The notes under the pieces were generated by a model. That model was not told where the DNA came from. It made no database searches and saw only the letters and a program-made list of their open reading frames with translations. The position numbers and the translations under genes were made by a program. DNA of 5,934 nt from Candidatus Zixiibacteriota bacterium (GTDB taxonomy: Bacteria; RBG-13-66-14; B26-G2; WVWN01). The DNA is taken from positions 1-5,934 of the forward strand of contig JAUWLW010000082.1 of the NCBI GenBank assembly GCA_030613505.1, in the 5' to 3' direction. Positions 1 to 4,812 of the stretch are shown here, in pieces (position 1 is the first letter of the stretch; the number at the start of each line of letters is the position of its first letter).

Positions 1-240
1 GCGCTCGCCGGGTATTACGGAGGTGATATAGGAGGTGCCATAGCCGCCCTCCCGTGTTTAGCCGTGATAGCCGTCGGCGTCCCCCTGCTCATATATGGCC
101 TTGCTACCCGTACCGAGCCGGTGTACGCCTTTGCGAGCGGCGAGCGATTCGACCTTTATGAGCGGCTGGCTTTTACTCTCAGGTCGGCGGATTCCGACGG
201 CACGGCGTTAAAGGTCGAGGTGACGTTGTTAAGTTTTTAA
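1..240 (+). CDS. C-terminal part of an unidentified membrane protein (5' truncated)
   Basis: Frame 1 is open from the first base to a TAA at 238-240, giving 79 residues with no start in view; the other two forward frames close within about 30 bases. A glycine-rich start (LAGYYGGDIGG) leads into a hydrophobic run of roughly 20-25 residues (about residues 11-35, including LAVIAVGVPLLIYGL) that should be a membrane helix. A polar tail of about 40 residues follows and ends in KVEVTLLSF. I do not recognise the family, and no catalytic motif is visible in this fragment. The tail may fold as a short beta-rich domain, but that is a guess. The next gene starts 146 bp downstream, so joint transcription is possible but not shown. 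Confidence 0.6.
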   Translation, partial: ALAGYYGGDIGGAIAALPCLAVIAVGVPLLIYGLATRTEPVYAFASGERFDLYERLAFTLRSADSDGTALKVEVTLLSF

Positions 241-267
241 TTACGGGGATCGGCTAGTGATCGCGGT

Positions 268-308
268 ACCGTCCGCGTTACGGCCCTGGAGGACGGACCG
301 CGGACGGT
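268..308. repeat. Inverted repeat in the gap between the membrane protein and the radical SAM operon
   Basis: ACCGTCCGCG at 268-277 and CGCGGACGGT at 299-308 are exact reverse complements, ten base pairs around a 21-nt loop. The right arm is followed by CGAAAACC, not a T-tract, so it does not look like a standard intrinsic terminator. It could be an operator, a transcript-stabilising hairpin or a chance GC-rich pairing. The rest of 241-386 shows no convincing promoter or RNA gene. Confidence 0.4.
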
Positions 309-373
309 CGAAAACCAGGACGCCCTTACGCGGTTCGCCGGATTGGCGGTAAATAGAGTACGGCCTTAACGCC

Positions 374-380
374 GGGGAGG
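374..380 (+). promoter_or_regulatory. Ribosome binding site of the first radical SAM gene
   Basis: GGGGAGG lies six bases before the ATG at 387 and supports that start. Confidence 0.75.
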
Positions 381-386
381 TCTACG

Positions 387-2099
387 ATGTCGGCTAAGTT
401 CGTGCTGCGTACGTTCCGGAACGTAGTATTTCGGGACCGTCCATATTTCGCCCATCTTACGGTCACGCACCGGGGCAACCGCCGTCGCGGGTTCCGCCGC
501 GCCCGGGGCGGGCGGCTCGAGGAATTGGACACGGAGGGGATGAAGCAGGTCGTCGACGTCCTCGACCGCATGGGGGTGGCGGTGCTGAGCGTCGTTGGGG
601 GAGGGGAACCGCTGTCGCGCCCGGACGTCGCGACGATACTAACCTATGCCGCCCGCAAGGGTTTGTACACCAGAGTTACCTCCAACGGCAAGGCGCCTCG
701 CAAGCGATACGCCGAACTACTCAAGTCCGGCGTCAAAGAGATCGCCATTTCGCTGGACGGCGTGCAGGGCAACGACGCGCCCTTCCGCCGCGTTGGCTCG
801 AGGGCGCTGAAGACGATCCGCTATCTGAACGACAACCTGCCCCCGGGGAAGCGGCTCACGCTGAAAGTCGCCGTGGCCCAGGCCGGTTGCGAGCAGGTCG
901 AAGACCTCGTCTCCTACTGCGCGACGGAATTTCCCAACGCGCTGGTCTGGCTGAATCCGGTCAACGTAGGTTCCGGCGAGTTGGCCGCGGCGACGGAAGC
1001 GGAAGTTGAACCGGCCTACCCGCGGCCGCGCCAATCCCCAACGCTTCTCGATGTCGAATTCTACGAACGGGAATTGGAAGGCCAACGTCGAGGCAATACT
1101 CTCGACTGGGGATGCCGGGCCGGGCGCATGTTCTTCGACGTCGAGCCCAACGGCGATTTTTGGATCTGCAAGGCCCAGCCGTCGCGCGCGCCGCTGAACG
1201 TCCTGGAGGCCGATTTCAGGAAGAAGTTGAGGGAAGCGGACTTTAGCTACCGCCGCGAGTGCGTCGGCTGCAACTATTCGGGCTACGTCGTCACGCAAAA
1301 AGGTTTCGAGCCGCGCAATTGGGTCGACATAGCGGTCTTGTGGTGGTTTGCGAACACCCGTCCCGGCGACCGCTGCCGCGACGTCGCCGCGAGGTACGGC
1401 TGGCCGGCGGGCTTCGCGACGTACTGCGGCGCCAGAATTGTCGACTGGTCCCGTAGGTTGGGCGGGGACGGCGACGGCCGGCCTTCGCGAGGGACGGTCG
1501 TTTACTACCGCTACGGTTGGGGGCGGTCGCCCAAGTCTACCAGCGTACGGCTTGCCCGGCAGCGGCGACTTAGAAGAGAATTGAAGCCCTCGCCGGACGA
1601 CGTCGTCCTGGACGTCGGCTGCAATTTCGGGGCGTTGGTCTCGTACCTGAGGCCGTTCTGCCGGAAAATCGTCGGCATAGACGTCAACGCCGAGGCGGTG
1701 CGGTCTTCGGAGGTGGAAGGCCTGCGGGTGATGGACGGCCGCAAGACCGACTTCCCCGACGGGTACTTCACCAAGGTCGTCTCGAGCCACACCATCGAGC
1801 ACGTCACGGACCTCCCGGCGCTCTTTGCCGAGATCGACCGCATCCTCAAGCCCGGCGGCGAGGTGGTCCTGTACTATCCCTGCGAGCTGTGGCGGGGTAT
1901 GGGGACGATGAGGAACTCGTGGGTCTTCTACAGGAACCCTTTTATGGGTTACAGGATACACGTCAACTGGCTCAGTCACCGGCGCGTCGCCCAGCTGATA
2001 CGGGGGACGGACCTGGGAATATTCCGCAAGAGGTTCTACTTCGACCCGCAGCCGGGATACGTAACCGTTCTTAAGAAAAGGGCGCCGGCGGCGTCGTAG
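387..2099 (+). CDS. Degenerate radical SAM/twitch protein fused to a class I SAM methyltransferase
   Basis: A 570-residue protein. Residues 20-230 look like a radical SAM barrel: TVTH at the first strand, GGGEP at 71-75, TSNG at 98-101 and ISLDG at 121-125. The cluster motif expected as CxxxCxxC reads G30-N-R-R-R34-G-F-R37, so none of the three cysteines that would hold the catalytic 4Fe-4S cluster is present. Residues 243-295 keep CX12GX4C (C243, G256, C261) and CX2C (C292, C295), the pattern of a twitch or shortened SPASM domain binding one auxiliary cluster. After a tryptophan-rich linker, residues 400-500 form a Rossmann methyltransferase: motif I VLDVGCNFG at 407-415, acidic D432, HTIEHV at 468-473 and LKPGGE at 487-492. 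The methyltransferase half looks intact, so SAM-dependent methylation is its likeliest activity; substrate unknown. First gene of a two-gene unit; start set by the upstream GGGGAGG. Confidence 0.85.
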   Translation: MSAKFVLRTFRNVVFRDRPYFAHLTVTHRGNRRRGFRRARGGRLEELDTEGMKQVVDVLDRMGVAVLSVVGGGEPLSRPDVATILTYAARKGLYTRVTSNGKAPRKRYAELLKSGVKEIAISLDGVQGNDAPFRRVGSRALKTIRYLNDNLPPGKRLTLKVAVAQAGCEQVEDLVSYCATEFPNALVWLNPVNVGSGELAAATEAEVEPAYPRPRQSPTLLDVEFYERELEGQRRGNTLDWGCRAGRMFFDVEPNGDFWICKAQPSRAPLNVLEADFRKKLREADFSYRRECVGCNYSGYVVTQKGFEPRNWVDIAVLWWFANTRPGDRCRDVAARYGWPAGFATYCGARIVDWSRRLGGDGDGRPSRGTVVYYRYGWGRSPKSTSVRLARQRRLRRELKPSPDDVVLDVGCNFGALVSYLRPFCRKIVGIDVNAEAVRSSEVEGLRVMDGRKTDFPDGYFTKVVSSHTIEHVTDLPALFAEIDRILKPGGEVVLYYPCELWRGMGTMRNSWVFYRNPFMGYRIHVNWLSHRRVAQLIRGTDLGIFRKRFYFDPQPGYVTVLKKRAPAAS

Positions 2100-2102
2100 C
2101 GC

Positions 2103-2110
2103 GAGGAGGA
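2103..2110 (+). promoter_or_regulatory. Ribosome binding site that selects the ATG at 2120
   Basis: GAGGAGGA ends right against a GTG at 2111 and nine bases before an ATG at 2120. A ribosome bound here needs a spacer, so ATG 2120 is the better start and the GTG is not. Confidence 0.75.
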
Positions 2111-2119
2111 GTGGCCGCC

Positions 2120-3490
2120 ATGAAACCGTTTTCGACTAACCCGCGGGTTCTATTGTCCACGGTCTACCGGCGATTCGAGGGCGACGTCAACGACGCGCTG
2201 GCCTGCGCCACGCGGGGTATTCCCCGCTTCAGCATGCCCCGGGAACACAGCCCGGGCTTACGCTTCATCAAGCAGAACGTCCCGGAGGTCGAAGTCCTCG
2301 AGTATCCCCGGTGGGACGAATACGTCGCGAAGCTAAAAGAGGGGTGGGACATAGTCGGGTTCAGTTTTTATCAGGCCGAGATAGACGAGATCGAACGGAT
2401 GGCCGAGGAAGCGCGCCGTCAGGGCGTCGGCGAGACCTGGGCCGGCAATTACGGCGCGCTCGACGGCCGCGTCCCGCAAATCGTGGACCGCGTCGTCATA
2501 GGCCCGGGCGAAAACGTATGCGCGCAATTGTTCGGCCGCGGCGTCCGCGAGGACGAGGTCGAGATTCCTCCCGTAATCGGCTACATCCGCACTATCCCCG
2601 GGAACATTCGACATTTCACGTTCGGCACGCTCTATACGCAACGCGGGTGCCCTTATAAATGCACGTTCTGCCAGACGCCGGCCTTCGACCACAAACGGTA
2701 CGACTTCAACGTCGAAAGCGTCGACCGCGTCCTGCGATATTATAAACGGGCCGGCGTGAAGTACATCTTCGTAGCCGACGAGTTCTTCGGCGCTCGAGCG
2801 GAGGCCGCCGACCGCGTTACGGGCCTGCTGGCGCGATACAAGTTGCGCTGGTATTGCCAGACCCGGGCGGCGACGGTCTCGCGCCACCTGGACGAATGGT
2901 ACGAACGGGGCTTGCGCTTCGCCCAAATCGGGGTGGAATCTTTGAACCAGGACGCACTCGACTCGGTAGCCAAGAAACAGACGCGGGAGGAGGTTTTCGC
3001 GTACGCCCGCCGAATGGGTGAAAAAAAAGGTTTAATAAGCGTGGCCGGTTACATGATGGGCTTCCCGAACATGACCGCCGAAGACATCTTCGAGGACGTG
3101 CTCGCCCTTCAACGTACGGGATTTGACATCTACGCCGTCAACGTCGTCACGCCTTATCCCCAAACGCCGTTTTGGGACGAAACCGACGCCAGGTACGGCA
3201 TCTTCGACCGTACGTATCGCCACTTCGACAGTAAGCACTTGGTGTGGCGTCATCCCCACCTGACTCCCGCCCAGATGGAGCTTTTGTACCGAAAGGTAGT
3301 GGGTATTCTCAACTGCCCCTCCGTCTCTTATTGGAAAAGCCTTCGCCGGTTTATGCGAGGGGGATGGCAGGCCGGAGGGCCGAAGTCCCTTTGGCAAAGT
3401 TTGGTAAAAGACCCGGCCGTATCGAAGCGGGTAGGCCGCAAGAAGGCGTTCTTCTTCCCCAAAACCGGGCGGCGTGGGGGCGCCGCGTAG
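2120..3490 (+). CDS. B12-binding-domain type radical SAM protein, intact cluster motif
   Basis: A 456-residue protein counted from ATG 2120. Residues 8-135 resemble the N-terminal cobalamin-binding-like domain of this radical SAM class: IVGFSFY at 78-84, then AGNYG and VVIGPGE where relatives usually have a GG-x-H turn and a GEGE-like turn. No DxHxxG is seen, so base-off His ligation of B12 is unlikely and B12 use itself is uncertain. The radical SAM core starts with RGCPYKCTFC, giving C177, C181 and C184 as the 4Fe-4S ligands. It continues with VADEFF at 218-223, GVES at 271-274, a GYMMGFPNMTAED loop at 310-322 and VTPYPQTPFW at 343-352, all usual marks of this group. A basic tail (KRVGRKKAFFFPK) closes the protein. 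It follows the degenerate radical SAM gene by 20 bp and is very probably co-transcribed with it. The reaction and substrate cannot be named; family assignment is firm, function open. Confidence 0.88.
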   Translation: MKPFSTNPRVLLSTVYRRFEGDVNDALACATRGIPRFSMPREHSPGLRFIKQNVPEVEVLEYPRWDEYVAKLKEGWDIVGFSFYQAEIDEIERMAEEARRQGVGETWAGNYGALDGRVPQIVDRVVIGPGENVCAQLFGRGVREDEVEIPPVIGYIRTIPGNIRHFTFGTLYTQRGCPYKCTFCQTPAFDHKRYDFNVESVDRVLRYYKRAGVKYIFVADEFFGARAEAADRVTGLLARYKLRWYCQTRAATVSRHLDEWYERGLRFAQIGVESLNQDALDSVAKKQTREEVFAYARRMGEKKGLISVAGYMMGFPNMTAEDIFEDVLALQRTGFDIYAVNVVTPYPQTPFWDETDARYGIFDRTYRHFDSKHLVWRHPHLTPAQMELLYRKVVGILNCPSVSYWKSLRRFMRGGWQAGGPKSLWQSLVKDPAVSKRVGRKKAFFFPKTGRRGGAA

Positions 3491-3495
3491 ATAGC

Positions 3496-3531
3496 GGCGA
3501 CCGGCCGGTAGGGGCGCACAGCCGTGCGCCC
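3496..3531. repeat. Palindromic element after the radical SAM operon (REP-like)
   Basis: GGCGACCGGCCGGT at 3496-3509 abuts a perfect hairpin, GGGCGCAC at 3512-3519 and GTGCGCCC at 3524-3531, with a four-base loop. The 11-mer GGCGACCGGCC recurs at 4621-4631, and a diverged GTAGGGGCG hairpin recurs at 5805-5829. This suggests a short dispersed palindrome that settles in 3' untranslated regions. Its left half looks cut short: a full GGCGACCGGCCGGTCGCC palindrome would need a right arm that is missing here. Confidence 0.55.
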
Positions 3532-3548
3532 GTACAAATACGTGTCGC

Positions 3549-3574
3549 GGCCGGCCTTCGCATCGGCCCTTTTT
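3549..3574 (+). terminator. Intrinsic terminator of the radical SAM operon
   Basis: GGCCGG at 3549-3554 pairs with TCGGCC at 3563-3568, with one G-T wobble, around a TTCG-containing loop. TTTTT at 3570-3574 follows. It is homologous to the cleaner terminator at 5855-5882. It separates the radical SAM unit from the NHL genes. Confidence 0.75.
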
Positions 3575-3576
3575 AG

Positions 3577-3606
3577 TTGGTGCCGTTCGGGATTTCTTGT
3601 TATAGT
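3577..3606 (+). promoter_or_regulatory. Extended -10 promoter of the first NHL gene
   Basis: TATAGT at 3601-3606 is preceded by TG at 3598-3599, giving an extended -10 (TGTTATAGT). A weak -35, TTGGTG at 3577-3582, sits 18 bp upstream. The same layout and spacing are seen before the second NHL gene and at the end of the window. Transcription would start near 3613-3614, giving a leader of about 31 nt. Confidence 0.65.
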
Positions 3607-3613
3607 AAATATC

Positions 3614-3635
3614 AGAGGGCAGTAGCTCGAGGAGG
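3614..3635 (+). promoter_or_regulatory. Conserved leader motif plus Shine-Dalgarno, NHL gene 1
   Basis: AGAGGGCAGTAGC at 3614-3626 begins about where the transcript should start and is repeated exactly at 5922-5934 and with three changes at 4783-4795. GAGGAGG at 3629-3635 is the ribosome binding site, nine bases before ATG 3645. The role of the motif is unknown; it may be only the shared 5' end of a duplicated cassette. Confidence 0.6.
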
Positions 3636-3644
3636 TAAAGGGAA

Positions 3645-4619
3645 ATGAAGAAGCTCGCGATAACGACGGCCGCGGCGCTCGGCGCGCTGGCGGCCGTTTG
3701 CGCGTGGGGCGATTGGGTCTACGAGGGCAAGTGGGGCGGTTACGGCAACAAGATCGGGCGATTCGATTTGCCTTACGACGTAGCTGTCGCGCCGAACGGC
3801 AACGTCTACGTCGCCGACACACAGAACGGCCGCATTCAATATTTCTCCGCGACCGGATATTTCCTCGGCATGTGGGACCGCGGCGCGGGGCCTTATGGCA
3901 AAATAAACCATCCAATGGGCGTTGCCGTAGCCCGGAACGGCCGCGTTTACGTAGCCGATACTAATCAAAAACGCGTCCAGTATTTTACCGCGACCGGTTC
4001 GTTCCTCGGCAGGTGGGGCTCAAAGGGTCGGGGCGACGGTCAGTTCATGTCACTTAGAGGTTTGGCAGTCGCGCCGAACAGTAACATCTATACAGCCGAC
4101 TCAGGAAATTATCGCGTCCAATATTTTACACCTACGGGATCGTTCGTGGGTAAGTGGGGGACCTGGGGGGTGGGAGAAGGCCAATTCGACAGGGCGGCGG
4201 GTATAGACGTGGCCCCTAACGGTAACGTTTACGTCGCGGATACTTGCAACGACCGCGTACAATATTTCACCGCTACGGGTTCTTTCCTCGGTAAATGGTA
4301 CGGCAGTAGTCCCGGTTTCGAACCACCATTCGCTATGCCGCAGGGCGTGGCAATAGGCCGTAACGGTTCCGTTTTCGTAGCCGATACTAACAACGATAGG
4401 ATCCGGTATTTCACGGCGAACGGTTCTTTCCTCGGCGGGTGGGGTCGGTTCGGCGTGCGGGGAGGCGAATTCGATTGTCCGACCGGCGTCTCCTGTTCGC
4501 CTACCGGCGGCCGATTATACGTCGCCGATTCTTGGAACCACCGCATCCAATACTTCCGCTGGTCCGACGCCGCCGTCGCGCCCGCCTCGCTGGGCCGGGT
4601 GAAGGCGTTGTTTAGGTAG
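3645..4619 (+). CDS. Secreted six-bladed NHL-repeat beta-propeller, paralogue 1
   Basis: A 324-residue protein. The N-terminus is a Sec signal peptide: MKK, a hydrophobic run, and a likely signal peptidase I site AWG/D after residue 22. Six NHL repeats follow, at about 38-84, 85-131, 132-178, 179-227, 228-273 and 274-306. Most are 47 residues with the core YVADTxNxRVQYF followed by TATGSFLGKWG. The last repeat is short, and the stretch after the signal peptide (DWVYEGKWG) matches the missing outer strand, so the ring probably closes by joining N- and C-terminal strands. Blade 4 carries a two-residue insertion (YGSSPGFEP). The tail ends SLGRVKALFR, identical in the downstream paralogue. NHL propellers usually bind proteins, RNA or small ligands; no catalytic residues are evident, so a binding role outside the cytoplasm is the best inference. 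It has its own promoter and terminator. Confidence 0.9.
   Translation: MKKLAITTAAALGALAAVCAWGDWVYEGKWGGYGNKIGRFDLPYDVAVAPNGNVYVADTQNGRIQYFSATGYFLGMWDRGAGPYGKINHPMGVAVARNGRVYVADTNQKRVQYFTATGSFLGRWGSKGRGDGQFMSLRGLAVAPNSNIYTADSGNYRVQYFTPTGSFVGKWGTWGVGEGQFDRAAGIDVAPNGNVYVADTCNDRVQYFTATGSFLGKWYGSSPGFEPPFAMPQGVAIGRNGSVFVADTNNDRIRYFTANGSFLGGWGRFGVRGGEFDCPTGVSCSPTGGRLYVADSWNHRIQYFRWSDAAVAPASLGRVKALFR
3756..4562 (+). repeat. Array of about 141-bp NHL-coding repeats, gene 1
   Basis: Five full units and one short unit encode the six blades. Unit length is 141 bp except blade 4 (147 bp), blade 5 (138 bp) and the final partial blade (99 bp). Similarity is visible in the DNA as recurring GTCGCCGA/GTAGCCGA and CAATATTTCAC/CAGTATTTTAC blocks. 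This is a coding repeat, not a CRISPR array. Confidence 0.8.
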
Positions 4620-4620
4620 A

Positions 4621-4638
4621 GGCGACCGGCCAGTCGCC
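4621..4638. repeat. Palindromic element after NHL gene 1 (REP-like)
   Basis: GGCGAC at 4621-4626 pairs with GTCGCC at 4633-4638 around CGGCCA. It begins two bases after the stop codon and shares GGCGACCGGCC with 3496-3506. Confidence 0.5.
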
Positions 4639-4658
4639 CGGCGTGGGCAAGGGGCAAC

Positions 4659-4678
4659 CCGGCGGTTAAAACCGCCGG
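4659..4678. repeat. GC-rich hairpin in the NHL1-NHL2 gap
   Basis: CCGGCGGTT at 4659-4667 and AACCGCCGG at 4670-4678 are exact reverse complements and almost touch. No T-tract follows, so it is more likely a transcript-end stabiliser or dispersed palindrome than the terminator itself, which lies at 4710-4737. Confidence 0.55.
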
Positions 4679-4709
4679 TTAACGGCCCATTGTCCCTGCG
4701 ATATACGTA

Positions 4710-4737
4710 GCCGCGGGCCTTCGGCTCGGCGCTTTTT
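4710..4737 (+). terminator. Probable intrinsic terminator of NHL gene 1
   Basis: CGGGC at 4714-4718 pairs with GCTCG at 4724-4728 (one G-T wobble) around CTTCG. Two mismatches and two outer pairs extend the stem, and TTTTT at 4733-4737 follows. It occupies the same place as the terminators at 3549 and 5855 and keeps their TTCG loop, but the stem is weaker. Confidence 0.6.
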
Positions 4738-4740
4738 CTG

Positions 4741-4770
4741 TTAGAAATACTAACGGTTTTCTGTTATAAT
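4741..4770 (+). promoter_or_regulatory. Extended -10 promoter of the second NHL gene
   Basis: TGTTATAAT at 4762-4770 is a perfect extended -10. The -35 position, TTAGAA at 4741-4746 with an 18-bp spacer, is poor, as expected for an extended -10 promoter. It is the best match among the three related promoters in the window. Confidence 0.75.
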
Positions 4771-4782
4771 AATAATGATAGT

Positions 4783-4804
4783 AGAAGGTAATAGCTTGAG
4801 GAGG
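4783..4804 (+). promoter_or_regulatory. Leader motif plus Shine-Dalgarno, NHL gene 2
   Basis: AGAAGGTAATAGC at 4783-4795 matches the leader motif of gene 1 at ten of thirteen positions. GAGGAGG at 4798-4804 lies eight bases before ATG 4813. Confidence 0.6.
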
Positions 4805-4812
4805 CAAAGAAA

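Noticed and set aside
257-354. Small ORF from GTG 257 as a possible precursor peptide for the radical SAM proteins
   Set aside because: It has a poor ribosome site, a composition like random GC-rich DNA (Arg, Pro, Thr) and no leader/core pattern.
326-360. Possible promoter TTACGC...TAAATA before the first radical SAM gene
   Set aside because: The -35 match is weak and there is no extended -10. It is no better than background and unlike the clear promoters elsewhere in the window.
717-1979. Long reverse-strand reading frame of 420 codons opposite the first radical SAM gene
   Set aside because: It is the antisense shadow of a GC-rich gene. The forward frame has clear family motifs and a ribosome site; the reverse product has low-complexity Arg/Val/Asp-rich text and no recognisable domain.
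2111-2119. GTG at 2111 as start of the second radical SAM gene
   Set aside because: It directly abuts the Shine-Dalgarno site with no spacer. ATG 2120 has a nine-base spacer.
2333-2926. Reverse-strand frame opposite the second radical SAM gene
   Set aside because: Shadow of a well-supported forward gene, with no domain and no ribosome site of note.
3690-3710. Lipoprotein lipobox around Cys19 in the NHL signal peptides
   Set aside because: The residue before Cys is Val in paralogue 1 and Phe in paralogue 2, not Gly, Ala or Ser. A signal peptidase I site after Gly22 fits better.
3328-3915. Reverse-strand frame spanning the end of the radical SAM gene, a terminator and the start of NHL gene 1
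   Set aside because: It crosses two real genes and their control region, and its product is arginine/proline-rich with no family features.
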